46,957 nt of DNA, taken from contig JAICJH010000051.1 of the NCBI GenBank assembly GCA_025928545.1, forward strand, positions 1 through 46,957, written 5' to 3'. Below the pieces are notes generated by a model, which made no database searches, was not told the origin of the DNA, and saw only the letters and a program-made list of their open reading frames with translations. The stretch comes from Bryobacteraceae bacterium. Lineage in GTDB: Bacteria; Acidobacteriota; Terriglobia; Bryobacterales; Bryobacteraceae. Position 1 is the stretch's first letter; each line of letters starts with the position of its first letter. The position numbers and the translations under genes were made by a program. Below, piece by piece: positions 7,316-15,735 of this stretch.

Positions 7316-9598
7316 TTACGGATTCTTTTCGATTAACTTGCGAAGGCCCTTCATCTGGTCCTTCAATTCCTGGGTAGCGTCTGAGATGTGATGAGTGTCG
7401 TAGATGACGTGCGGCGTCAGGAAGACAATCAGCTCGGTGCGCTGTTTCGACGTGGACTTTGTACCAAACAAGAAACCGAGGCCCGGGATTTTGTCGAGAA
7501 ACGGAATGCCCTGAGACGAACTGGTATTTGTTTCATCGATAATTCCACCGATTGCGATCATATCGCCGTCATCGACAGTTACCTGAGTACTTACATTTCT
7601 TTGTGAGAACGAGGGTGAGTCGATGCCGCTGCTGGTAGTCGGGGTTGGGGACGTGACGCTCTGATTGATCACCATGGTAACTACGCCGCTGGGGTTGACG
7701 CGGGCCAGAATATTCAGGCCGGTTCCCGTGCTGACGTTGCTGATCGTGTTCGTGAAGAGCGAGTTCCCGCCGGACGTTACTCCGGGATTCACGCCCTGCG
7801 AACTTAGGGTTGGCACCGAATCGCCGACCGTAATGGAAGCCGGAATACTGTCGGTTGCAATCAGAGTGGGCGAAGACAACACTTTACTTCTGGAAGCAAA
7901 TTCGTTGGCCTGGAGGGTTGCAAGTAGTTCCCGCGCCTGGCCGACCATGGTTCCAGCTGAAAGAAGCAGCTTGGCGCCTGTGGTGGAGCCTGTCAGGAGG
8001 TGTTGCGAAGCCGCGGCCCGCTTTTGAAGAAGGGCCTCCACTCCCGCCGTCATGTTACCGGAGAGATCAACTTCATAAATCTTCGCCTCAATCAAGACTT
8101 GGCGCGGAGAGACGTCTATCTGTTCGAGCAGACCGTGGATCTCTTCCCACTGTTCCGGCGAACTGCGAACCAACAGCGTGTTGTCGAACGGGTTGGGAAC
8201 GATTCGCGGACGACCCGGCTGGTCGAAGCCCATTCCCGAGGTAGCGAGGTAGGTGCCGGTCTGATCGGGCGTCGCCGCCATTGTGCCCGGCGAGGTGGTA
8301 GTTCCGTTCGCAGCAGCGGATGGCTGAGTAAACGGCGTAACGGGCGGCGAGTATTGCAGCTGGCCACCATTGCCATATTGGTTTTGATTATTGTAGGCTC
8401 CGCCATACTGCCCGCCGCCATACTGTCCGATGCCATACGACGATCCTCCCATGGCACCACTGAATCCGGCTCCCCCGATTCCGCCATTGGCCGGGTAGGA
8501 TGACGCGCCGGAAGTGCCACCATAGAGACCGCCGGCGCTTCCGAAGGCGTTCACGACCGGGATGCCGTACATTTGCCCGACCACAGATCCGAGAACTTCG
8601 GCGCGCTGATATTTGAGGTTGTATACGTGGTTGCCTGTTGAACCGGCGGTAACTTTGATGGGAATATCGAACCTGCCGAGCCAGGTTTCTACTTCCTTAA
8701 ATACGCCTGGATTTGGCGCAACGGCCAGGATTGAGTTGATCTGATCGAGCGCGACGAACTGTACCGCGCCGCCGCCCTTCGTTCCGGTGGACAGCGAGTA
8801 CGCCCTGAAAACATCGTCCAGGTCTTTCTTAATGTCGGAGGGTCTGCGATTCTTGATTTCGAAATTTCGAACGCGCTGGCCTGCGAATGTATCGTTGTCG
8901 AACATATTGATCAGGTCAAGCGTGCGGCGCATGTTGCGGCTGTTATCCAGAATGATCAGAAGATTGGCCGGATCGTAATTGGTGATCTTTGCGCCTTCTC
9001 CGGCGAAAGGTTCGAGGATCTTCTGCATCTCCGAGGAGGTCATGTAGTGCAGGAAAACGAGGTTGAGAACGAGATGCTCGTCATTGGCGAATTTCGAGGA
9101 ATCCGATTGCGAGACTGGTTCCACGGGTTGACGCGACACATTCGCCACGGGTACGATGCGATACAGGTTATCGACCTGAACCATCGTCAGGTTATTCATC
9201 CGCAGAATGGTTTCGAGTAGTTGGCGTAAGTCGGTATCGCGGACTTCTCCAAAAGTGTTAATGGTGACGGTGCCCGCGCGACTAATCCCGGGATCGAGAA
9301 CGTAGTTGAGCTTGAGTTCGCTGGCCAACATTTTAATTACATCCGCCAGGACGGCATCGGTGAAGTTCAGGCGGACTCCCACGGGCGTTCCCTGCGGCGC
9401 CGCTGGTTGTGCGGGAGCGGGAGTTGGCTGAGCGGGTGGAGTGGCTGGCGGGGCTTGTGCCAGAAGGCCGGTCACTGCCAGGGCAAGCGCCGCGCCGGTG
9501 AGGGCTATTCGATGCCCTCGCGAGCGCACCTCCGCGTGCACTGCGGTCGGCGAAGTGTTGGCGCGCCGGTCAGGAAAAAATCGAGCGGAGGTTTTCAT
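7316..9598 (-). CDS. gspD: Type II secretion system secretin GspD
   Basis: This is a 760-residue outer-membrane secretin. It has a signal peptide (core about residues 31-47), a Pro/Ala-rich linker, and an N0-type domain (VRLNFTDAVLADVIKMLASELKLNYVLDPGI). N-domains follow (EHLVLNLVFLHYMTSSEMQKIL, VRNFEIKNRRPSDIKKDL, HVYNLKYQRAEVLGSVV), with a long Gly/Tyr/Gln/Asn-rich insertion (about residues 352-412), and then the C-terminal secretin core (VLIEAKIYEVDL, SKVLSSPTLIATD, IAIGGIIDE, IPFLDKIPGLGFLFG, RTELIVFLTPHVI). It forms the outer-membrane pore. It is the last gene of the sigma-factor-led operon, whereas gspD usually comes early. AGGACAACCAG precedes the ATG. The final identity as T2SS rather than type IV pilus secretin rests on the neighbouring pseudopilin genes. 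Confidence 0.95.
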   Translation of the reverse strand: MKTSARFFPDRRANTSPTAVHAEVRSRGHRIALTGAALALAVTGLLAQAPPATPPAQPTPAPAQPAAPQGTPVGVRLNFTDAVLADVIKMLASELKLNYVLDPGISRAGTVTINTFGEVRDTDLRQLLETILRMNNLTMVQVDNLYRIVPVANVSRQPVEPVSQSDSSKFANDEHLVLNLVFLHYMTSSEMQKILEPFAGEGAKITNYDPANLLIILDNSRNMRRTLDLINMFDNDTFAGQRVRNFEIKNRRPSDIKKDLDDVFRAYSLSTGTKGGGAVQFVALDQINSILAVAPNPGVFKEVETWLGRFDIPIKVTAGSTGNHVYNLKYQRAEVLGSVVGQMYGIPVVNAFGSAGGLYGGTSGASSYPANGGIGGAGFSGAMGGSSYGIGQYGGGQYGGAYNNQNQYGNGGQLQYSPPVTPFTQPSAAANGTTTSPGTMAATPDQTGTYLATSGMGFDQPGRPRIVPNPFDNTLLVRSSPEQWEEIHGLLEQIDVSPRQVLIEAKIYEVDLSGNMTAGVEALLQKRAAASQHLLTGSTTGAKLLLSAGTMVGQARELLATLQANEFASRSKVLSSPTLIATDSIPASITVGDSVPTLSSQGVNPGVTSGGNSLFTNTISNVSTGTGLNILARVNPSGVVTMVINQSVTSPTPTTSSGIDSPSFSQRNVSTQVTVDDGDMIAIGGIIDETNTSSSQGIPFLDKIPGLGFLFGTKSTSKQRTELIVFLTPHVIYDTHHISDATQELKDQMKGLRKLIEKNP

Positions 9599-9607
9599 CT
9601 GGTTGTC

Positions 9608-10039
9608 CTATTTGGAGCCCGGGGTTTGGGTCGCGACGAGGGCGCGCTCTTCGTCCGTCAGTTCAGACTTGCTCTTTTCCCACTTCATGGGGCCAAAGGG
9701 CGACGGGCGTTCAAAGCGGACTTTGTCGCCTTCGTCGAAGGCTTTCACGCCAGCCATTGTGTTTGAGGAAGCAGCTGTGCCGGCGGATGCCGACTTCATG
9801 ACTCCGAACGGCGTCTTGACGAAAAGCCAGCTCTTGCCTTGCTTGTCTTTCCACGAGTAGGTGCCATCCGCATTTGCCACCGCATCTTTGGGAATGACGA
9901 TATCTTGTGCCGGCGTGGTGGTGGCTTTCTTTGCGACAGCCGGTTTCTTCGCGGGAGCCGCGGATTTTGCGGGATTGGTGGAAGCCTGTGCCGCCAGACA
10001 TGCGGATGATACGAATAGAATTGCCAGTGCGTTTTTCAT
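9608..10039 (-). CDS. Small secreted protein in the type II secretion operon, 143 aa
   Basis: A clear signal peptide (MKNALAILFVSSACLAAQA) is followed by a Lys/Ala/Pro-rich linker (residues about 20-45) and a small domain with two similar blocks: KTPFGVM (76-81) and RPSPFGPM (113-118). The ATG at 10039 follows AAAGGAAAA, a good ribosome site. The gene lies between the GspC-like gene and gspD, both of which bridge the periplasm, so a periplasmic accessory or pilot-like role is plausible but not shown. The GspC-like neighbour also ends in a TPFGPM block, suggesting a shared small module. No named family is recognised. Confidence 0.75.
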   Translation of the reverse strand: MKNALAILFVSSACLAAQASTNPAKSAAPAKKPAVAKKATTTPAQDIVIPKDAVANADGTYSWKDKQGKSWLFVKTPFGVMKSASAGTAASSNTMAGVKAFDEGDKVRFERPSPFGPMKWEKSKSELTDEERALVATQTPGSK

Positions 10040-10051
10040 TTTGATTTTCCT

Positions 10052-10795
10052 TTACTTGTTCGGGACCCAACTGCATCCCATCGGCCCGAAGGGTGTATCG
10101 ATGACTCGTTTCTTATAACCATCCACTACTGTTCCGGAAGGCGAACCATCGCCGGGCTTGCAGGCACGGGCTGGTCCATCCGGCGTATTGATTTCAGCTC
10201 CCAGAGATGCCGGTGTTGGCGGTCCGCTGGCAACCGGAGAAGGAGGTGGAGGAGCGGCCGGACCTGCTACGGGGGCGCCTGCTGCCGCGGGGGACGCGCC
10301 GTGTGCCGCCAGGTCGTCAACGCTCCGCTCGATTTTCTTGCCGTCCCATTCGAAAGTAACTTTGCGGGCATCGAGCGCAAGGACCTTGAAATCGCCAATC
10401 GTGTCGCCGGCAACGACCGTCTTGCTGGTACCGCCTGCGTGGTCTGCCATGATCGCCCGGGTTCCGCTCGACAGAGTCAGAACGCCGAAAACTACAGGCA
10501 ATGGCGGCATGACTTTGGGAGCTTCCACTTTGGGCGGCTCCACAACTACGGTTGGGTTGCGATCTTTCGAAAACAGATTCTTAGCGGCAACATCCACGTA
10601 TTTAGCGGCTTGCACGGCTTCGGGCTTAGGCGACGGGGTTATGGGGGGCGGCGTAACTTTTTTCACCGGGATATTCACGGTGGCTTTGCGCTGGGCCTGA
10701 GCATCGCTCCATTTCACGCGCGCCTGCCATGCGAGTAAACCGAGTCCGACGGCCAGACCCGCATTCAGTGCGATCAACCTGGATTTAGAAGCCAT
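10052..10795 (-). CDS. GspC-like inner-membrane/periplasmic linker protein
   Basis: The 247-residue protein starts at ATG 10795, which overlaps the stop of gspM by one base (TGATG). One N-terminal membrane helix (about residues 7-23) and a Pro-rich linker lead to a domain like the GspC homology region (LFSKDRNP, PLPVVFGVLTLSSGTRAIMAD, VAGDTIGDFKVLALDARKVTFEWDGKKIE). This domain contacts the secretin N-domains in known systems. There is no PDZ domain. After a second Pro/Ala linker, the C-terminus carries two cysteines (about C212 and C241) around a TPFGPM block (234-239), shared with the next gene. A longer upstream frame to 10981 is an artefact that overlaps gspM. Confidence 0.75.
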   Translation of the reverse strand: MASKSRLIALNAGLAVGLGLLAWQARVKWSDAQAQRKATVNIPVKKVTPPPITPSPKPEAVQAAKYVDVAAKNLFSKDRNPTVVVEPPKVEAPKVMPPLPVVFGVLTLSSGTRAIMADHAGGTSKTVVAGDTIGDFKVLALDARKVTFEWDGKKIERSVDDLAAHGASPAAAGAPVAGPAAPPPPSPVASGPPTPASLGAEINTPDGPARACKPGDGSPSGTVVDGYKKRVIDTPFGPMGCSWVPNK

Positions 10796-11379
10796 CAGAA
10801 TGCCCCCAGGCCTTTCTTTTCGGGAATGAGCTTTTTCGGAACAACGCCAGCCAGAATGATGCGAACGCCCATGGTCTTTTCTTTGGCGTTGCCGGAGACA
10901 ATGTGTTCTTCGGAAGGAACGATGAGTTCCGGTTCGCGGCTCAGATCCGCCAGAAAGTTGAGCAGTTGCTCGATATGGCAATCGAATGAAATCGTGGCGT
11001 AAACGATGCCATATTCGCCAAACGCTTTGGGCGATGCGGAGTCGGTGCCGCGAACATCCAGACCGTTTGATTTTCCGAGCCGCTGTGCAGTGAGGACGAG
11101 TTGAGCCTGAGCTTCAGCCGCGGTGGCGGCCTGGATGATTCCGCGTTCCCGATCGGCGAGATCCGCATTCGATTGTTTCAAAAATGCTTCGCGTACCGGC
11201 AGTGCTGCCGCCGTTTGACGGAGCAAGGCGACGCGCTGGCGAAGCTGATCCGAATTGAGAGACACCACCTGCGCCGTGGGAGCGGTGCCGGAATCGAAGC
11301 CCAACTCGGCAATCGCGGCAATTACCAGCACCACGGCGAGAATGATCAGCGCGCGCTGATTGCGTGTAGAAACGATCAC
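10795..11379 (-). CDS. gspM: GspM/PilO-like secretion platform protein
   Basis: This 194-residue protein has one N-terminal membrane helix (LIILAVVLVIAAIAELGF), a heptad-like coiled-coil region (about residues 41-95) and a ferredoxin-like periplasmic domain (GEYGIVYATISFDCHIEQLLNFLADLSREPELI...VRIILAG), as in PilO and GspM. With GspL it forms the inner-membrane platform. The start overlaps the gspL stop by four bases (ATGA), and its own stop overlaps the next start, so translation is probably coupled. Sequence similarity among GspM proteins is low; the call rests on topology and position. Confidence 0.8.
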   Translation of the reverse strand: MIVSTRNQRALIILAVVLVIAAIAELGFDSGTAPTAQVVSLNSDQLRQRVALLRQTAAALPVREAFLKQSNADLADRERGIIQAATAAEAQAQLVLTAQRLGKSNGLDVRGTDSASPKAFGEYGIVYATISFDCHIEQLLNFLADLSREPELIVPSEEHIVSGNAKEKTMGVRIILAGVVPKKLIPEKKGLGAF

Positions 11380-12737
11380 GGTGTAGTCCTCCCGGTGCGG
11401 CCGCGGCGCAGGCTCTTGATGCGGAAGAGATCGTTTTGCCCGTTACGGGTCACGGCCATCACGAATTCCGATTTTTCAAAAAGGGGAGAGGAATCGAGCA
11501 ACTTGAGGAGCGGCGCCGCCTGATCGGCTTCACCGGCAATCACCACGCTGTCGGGAAAGATTTCGATGGAGTTGGTCCAGACCTGCGGCGGCAAAAGGCG
11601 AACGAGTTCATTCATCAGGTCGAGATCGGCCTGGGGGCGGGTGCGGAAATCATCGAGGGATGCGATCCGCGCACGCTGGGCCGCCAGAGTTTTATCGATG
11701 GACTGCACGCGGAGCGCAGGCTTCTGCAGACGGTTCTGTTCGGCGGTCAGGTCAGCGACATAGCGGCGCTCGTTCAAAAACGGAAACAGGACGAACACCG
11801 CGAGCAGCCCGGCTATCAGCAGAACGGTCAGGATTACCGGGATCAAATAGCGCGCCTTCGAATGCGACACCCGGCGTGCGGCGGGAAGCAGGTTGGCGAA
11901 TTCGGCCGTCAGCGGCGCCGAGGCGGCCATTGCAGCAGCGTATGCGACGGGAGAAACAGACGAGGGGCACGCGAGAGCTTCGGCCAGATCCTGAGCGGTT
12001 TGTTCCGGCGGGAGGCGGAGTTCGGCGCGGGCCACGGCCAGCGCGCGTTCCGGCGCGAGAGTGTAACCCGCCGAATAACAGGGCCTGGCCGTGCTCTCAC
12101 CATAGACTTCGATCCGGCCCGGGGTGGGGATCGAATAACAAAAAATGGAAGCGGGCACCGCGGATTGCAAACGCAATGCGGCATGGATAACGGCCGAGGA
12201 GAAAGTGGCGGCCGCCATCAGAATACCCGCTTCCGAAAACAAAGTCTCGTAATGATTCAGTGTGGATTGACGAACCACGCCAACTACAACGTCGGATGGC
12301 GTTACGCGCCACCAGGACCACTCGACAGGTTCTTCATCCCACGGATGCAGCGTATCGAGTTGTAACTCCAGTGCAGATGCTGTATCTTTTTCGGCAACTC
12401 CCGCCAGACGAACCGTCCGGACGATCACCTCTTCGCGAGGCAGGACGATCGTCGCCGCGAGTTGAGATTCGCCGGATCCGGCGAGAAACTGAAGAAGTTC
12501 AGAGCCCCATTCGGCTGCCGGCCTTGTCGTAAAACTGCGGATAACGGTGGCTGCGATGAGTGTGGACGCCGAGGGGCGCGACCGGACGACGGCGATCTCA
12601 AGGTCATTGCCGCTGACAGCGATTCCAAATCCGGTGCCGAAGGTGCGCGCACGTCGCCACAAGGAAAGCGGCGCCGCCTGGTTGGCTGACGGTGACGCTG
12701 GGGCGGTCAGATCCGTAATGGCCGAAGAAGCGGTCAT
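11376..12737 (-). CDS. gspL: GspL-like protein (PilM-type cytoplasmic domain joined to a PilN-type segment)
   Basis: The protein has 453 residues. The cytoplasmic part is actin/PilM-like (FGTGFGIAVSGNDLEIAVVRSR, ATIVLPREEVIVRTVRLAG, ALELQLDTLHPW). A membrane helix (YLIPVILTVLLIAGLLAVFVLF, about residues 296-317) follows, then a coiled coil (ERRYVADLTAEQNRLQKPALRVQSIDKTL; key residues only) and a PilN-like periplasmic domain (LMNELVRLLPPQVWTNSIEI). GspL anchors the ATPase GspE to the membrane platform. It overlaps gspK and gspM by four bases each. Confidence 0.85.
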   Translation of the reverse strand: MTASSAITDLTAPASPSANQAAPLSLWRRARTFGTGFGIAVSGNDLEIAVVRSRPSASTLIAATVIRSFTTRPAAEWGSELLQFLAGSGESQLAATIVLPREEVIVRTVRLAGVAEKDTASALELQLDTLHPWDEEPVEWSWWRVTPSDVVVGVVRQSTLNHYETLFSEAGILMAAATFSSAVIHAALRLQSAVPASIFCYSIPTPGRIEVYGESTARPCYSAGYTLAPERALAVARAELRLPPEQTAQDLAEALACPSSVSPVAYAAAMAASAPLTAEFANLLPAARRVSHSKARYLIPVILTVLLIAGLLAVFVLFPFLNERRYVADLTAEQNRLQKPALRVQSIDKTLAAQRARIASLDDFRTRPQADLDLMNELVRLLPPQVWTNSIEIFPDSVVIAGEADQAAPLLKLLDSSPLFEKSEFVMAVTRNGQNDLFRIKSLRRGRTGRTTP

Positions 12738-13696
12738 GTGCGGTCATACCAGCGGAGTATCTGGTATCCGTTGGGCAGCTTTCTGGAATTGCCGGGGAAG
12801 TTGAACTGCACCAGCGCGGCGATGGTGCGGCGAAGGTCGGATAAGCTGCCATCCGCCTGTTTCAGTCGGGCTGTCGCACGCAGCGTGAACATGCTTTCGC
12901 CACCAAGCCTCAGATGGCCCCCGGCGGGTCCGAGAGCTTGTTGCAATTCACCCAGTTCCTTGTAATCGAAGATAGGATGGATCGCGCGGCGTTGAACCAC
13001 GGCGGTCGCTTCATCGGGGCTTAATCCTGCCGCGACCATCGTGGCGGGGCGAGCCGTATTGACGTCCACCGCATAGTTGCTTCCGAAAACGGACAGGCAA
13101 TCGCGCAGGCCGGCCTGCGAATCGTTGAGCGATTCGCCATAATACAGGCCGGTAGTGACGCCTTTGGTCAGCAATAGTTCCTCGTTCTCCTGGTATGACG
13201 CATGCCGGGGCAAAAAAGACGGAGTCTGGCTGAGATAAAAGGCGTCAAACGGACTTTCCTGGCCTGGCTTCGGCGGTGTCCGCCAGTCCATAATGGCCGC
13301 TGTAATTTCAGTTGCACGATCGGGAGGCACGCCCAGCGCCCCGATGAGGCGGAAAAGATCTTCCGGCTGGATACGGTTCAGGTTTAGTTTTGAGGTTTCC
13401 GGGATAATCTCGACCGTGACCTGCGCTCCCGGGAAATCCAGGTTCATGAGCGGCTGGCCGGGCCGGTAGTAGATCGGTTCACCGGCTCCATCCGTATAAC
13501 CGCGCCACCGAATGTGCAGTGCGGCCCGCTCAATTGCCCCGCGAGCGATGAAATACGACTTCACGTCGTCCACGCCGGTGGAAGTGCGCTCGGTTTCTCC
13601 CCGCACGTTATTCGCGACCGCAAGACCGATTGCGGACAATGCCGCCGTGAGCCACAGAACCGTCAGAAGTGCGGAACCTTTACGGCTCGTCGGCAT
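12734..13696 (-). CDS. gspK: Minor pseudopilin GspK
   Basis: The 320-residue protein begins with a short basic leader and a pseudopilin N-terminus (KG-SALLTVLWLTAALSAIGLAV). The large globular domain contains the helix-hairpin-helix-like segments typical of GspK (KLNLNRIQPEDLFRLIGALGVPPDRATEITAAI; TARPATMVAAGLSPDEATAVVQRR). GspK caps the pseudopilus tip in a complex with GspI and GspJ. Its start overlaps gspJ by 17 bases and its stop overlaps gspL by four. Unlike the other pseudopilins, the residue at +5 is not the usual Glu, as is common in GspK. Confidence 0.9.
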   Translation of the reverse strand: MPTSRKGSALLTVLWLTAALSAIGLAVANNVRGETERTSTGVDDVKSYFIARGAIERAALHIRWRGYTDGAGEPIYYRPGQPLMNLDFPGAQVTVEIIPETSKLNLNRIQPEDLFRLIGALGVPPDRATEITAAIMDWRTPPKPGQESPFDAFYLSQTPSFLPRHASYQENEELLLTKGVTTGLYYGESLNDSQAGLRDCLSVFGSNYAVDVNTARPATMVAAGLSPDEATAVVQRRAIHPIFDYKELGELQQALGPAGGHLRLGGESMFTLRATARLKQADGSLSDLRRTIAALVQFNFPGNSRKLPNGYQILRWYDRT

Positions 13697-14411
13697 AGGT
13701 TTCTCCCGGGGTTCGGTTAATGTGGAGGGCGGCTGTAATCGAGGAAACGTGAAGGTCGGGGGACGCGGTATCGAGCGGCGCCATATCGATACGGATGCCC
13801 TGCGGGAGTTTCTGCCTCAGGACCCAATCCTGCCGCCATACCTGGTACGGCGCTTCATACTTCGGTTCCAGATAGGAGAAACGGCAGTAGGCGAGGCGGT
13901 CGGCAAGCACGAAGGAATGTGAGTCGGGACTGAGTTGGGCGAAATGCACAGTGTTATCCGGATCGATTGCAGCAATCATCTCGCCGGCCTGAATCGAGCC
14001 AGTGTAGGGGACTTCGTTGACCACCAGGCGGACTCCGTTGCCATCGGCGCCTGGAATAACCTGGAGCACCGCAATTTGCGGCCGGCCCCGCCATGCATCC
14101 TGTAATGAATAGGAAGTCACGAAGCGCATGGCGTTCTGTTCCCATTGATAAAACGGAATCGTCTGGGCCTGGGGCGTCTGCGGCTGCCATTGCGCCTGCG
14201 TGAACGTGTATCCTGCGATTTCGTTTTCAACGATCCGGCGCGCGTACGAGACGCGGCGATTACTGACCAGCCGCGAATCCACCTTTTCCATCGTGTTAAA
14301 ACCGATCCGCATCGCGATCAGAATGCCCACGGAAAGCAGGCTCAGCAGAGAGATCGCAATCAGAATTTCGATCAGCGTGACGCCCGCTTCCGGATTCGAC
14401 GGCCGCGTCAT
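13680..14411 (-). CDS. gspJ: Minor pseudopilin GspJ
   Basis: The ATG at 14411 overlaps the gspI stop (ATGA). The prepilin peptidase site is PEAG-VTLIEILIAISLLSLLSVGILIAM, with Glu at +5. The globular domain has MEKVDSRLVSNRRVSYARRIVENEI and the GspJ-like FSYLEPKYEAPYQVWRQDWVLRQKLPQGIRI block. At 243 residues it fits GspJ rather than the shorter GspI or GspH. A longer frame to 14492 lies inside gspI and is rejected. Confidence 0.87.
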   Translation of the reverse strand: MTRPSNPEAGVTLIEILIAISLLSLLSVGILIAMRIGFNTMEKVDSRLVSNRRVSYARRIVENEIAGYTFTQAQWQPQTPQAQTIPFYQWEQNAMRFVTSYSLQDAWRGRPQIAVLQVIPGADGNGVRLVVNEVPYTGSIQAGEMIAAIDPDNTVHFAQLSPDSHSFVLADRLAYCRFSYLEPKYEAPYQVWRQDWVLRQKLPQGIRIDMAPLDTASPDLHVSSITAALHINRTPGETYADEP

Positions 14412-14836
14412 CGTACAACCTCCGCGGGGATTTTGACGGGGCGGTAACTGTCGAGTTGCATGCTCCGGCGGCCTCCGGTTCGAGGCTCCCACCAGACTTC
14501 GAGCGCGATGTCCTGCAAGACTTCGGTACCCTCACCGGCGTTGGGCGGTACGTCGAAGGGTTTCAGAACGGCCTTCCATCCACTGGAAACGCCTCCGGCT
14601 TGGTCGGGCGCGAAGCCGCCGTCCAGGCTGCCATCGAAGGGCAGATTGACGTCGAGAAGAAGTTCGCTCATCTTGGTTCTGGCGAGCATAACGGCCCGGT
14701 CGTAATCGGCCAGGCGGGTTGCGTTCTTCACGGATTGCGACAGGCCGACGATGAGCGCCGTGACAGCGACCCCCATGATGACGGTCGCCACCAGCACTTC
14801 CAGCAAGGTAAATCCCGCTCGCGAGGAACGCTTCAT
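14408..14836 (-). CDS. gspI: Minor pseudopilin GspI
   Basis: The 142-residue protein has a type III prepilin leader and helix: SRAG-FTLLEVLVATVIMGVAVTALI, with Glu at +5. It then continues RLADYDRAVMLARTKMSELL, where the Ala-rich, Met-Leu pattern is typical of GspI (similar to 'ARWVAENQL'). It should form the tip complex with GspJ and GspK. It overlaps both neighbours by four bases. Confidence 0.87.
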   Translation of the reverse strand: MKRSSRAGFTLLEVLVATVIMGVAVTALIVGLSQSVKNATRLADYDRAVMLARTKMSELLLDVNLPFDGSLDGGFAPDQAGGVSSGWKAVLKPFDVPPNAGEGTEVLQDIALEVWWEPRTGGRRSMQLDSYRPVKIPAEVVR

Positions 14837-15300
14837 TTGGCGGCGTCCTCGATCCGCCGAACCTGAGGGACGGCGGTGACCGGATCGATTTCAATTGATC
14901 TGCGCGCGCCTTTTTCGTTTCGCAGAACGAGAGTTATATGGGGAAATGCACCGCCCGGAAAAAGGAGATATCGGTGCGGGTCATCGCCTTCGAAGGTGAT
15001 GCTCGCCGGGGGCTGGTAAGTACGCGCGGGCTTTTCGCCGGACGCGGCGGTAAACACGTCGAGGCGATTCTCCTTCGGCGTGACCACGATGGCTGCGGAT
15101 TGTTCGCGACGTTCCACGTTGTTCAGCGACGAAGTGAGGAAGCTGGCCACTTCACTCGAAGCAGACGACAGACGCACCCCCGCCAGACCCGATGTGAGGG
15201 CGGGGAATGAAATGCTGGCGACGGTGCCGATGATCGCGACCACGATCAGCATCTCCAGCAGCGTGACACCGCGCGCGCCGCAATGGGCCGTGCTGTTCAT
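14833..15300 (-). CDS. gspH: Minor pseudopilin GspH
   Basis: The 155-residue protein has the peptidase site GARG-VTLLEMLIVVAIIGTVASISFPAL, with Glu at +5, followed by a short helix (SSASSEVASFLTSSLNNVERREQS) and a beta-rich domain (AAIVVTPKENRLDVFTAA...ITFEGDD), the GspH/FimT layout. It overlaps gspG and gspI by four bases each. Confidence 0.87.
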   Translation of the reverse strand: MNSTAHCGARGVTLLEMLIVVAIIGTVASISFPALTSGLAGVRLSSASSEVASFLTSSLNNVERREQSAAIVVTPKENRLDVFTAASGEKPARTYQPPASITFEGDDPHRYLLFPGGAFPHITLVLRNEKGARRSIEIDPVTAVPQVRRIEDAAK

Positions 15301-15728
15301 TTCCAGCTGACTACGTCGGCGTTGAGATCGGTACCGCCGGGCTGTCCGTCGGCGCCATAGCTGATCACATCCGGTTCATCACCATGCTCGCCCGGGAACT
15401 TGTAGACATACGGATGCGACCAGGGATCGGATGCAAGGTCTTTGGTGAGATAGGGACCATGCCATTGCTCAGTCCCCTGCGGTTGCTGGCGTAGCGCGGC
15501 GAGGCCCTGTTCTGTTGTGGGAAACGTCCCGGTATCGAGCTTATATTGGCCCAGTGCAAGCTGAAATGCGGAAATCTGTTCCTTCGCGGCGACGACGCGG
15601 GCCTGATCGCCGCGATGCAGCAACCGTGGGCCGACAATCGCGGCGAACAGCGCGATGATCGTGACCACCACCAGCATTTCGATAAGGGTCACACCGGCCC
15701 GGGAGTTTGTCTTGTGATTGGGATTCAT
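15297..15728 (-). CDS. gspG: Major pseudopilin GspG
   Basis: The 143-residue protein has the site SRAG-VTLIEMLVVVTIIALFAAIVGPRL. It also carries the highly conserved GspG body: QISAFQLALGQYKLDTGTFPTTEQGLAAL, GPYLTKDLASDPWSHPYVYKFPGEHG and DVISYGADGQPGGTDLNADVVSW. It polymerises into the pseudopilus. TAGGAG lies five bases before the ATG, one of the strongest ribosome sites in the operon, as expected for the most abundant subunit. Confidence 0.95.
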   Translation of the reverse strand: MNPNHKTNSRAGVTLIEMLVVVTIIALFAAIVGPRLLHRGDQARVVAAKEQISAFQLALGQYKLDTGTFPTTEQGLAALRQQPQGTEQWHGPYLTKDLASDPWSHPYVYKFPGEHGDEPDVISYGADGQPGGTDLNADVVSWK

Positions 15729-15735
15729 GTTTCTC

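Noticed and set aside
11436..12365. Plus-strand open frame of 309 codons over gspL
   Set aside because: Antisense shadow inside the secretion operon.
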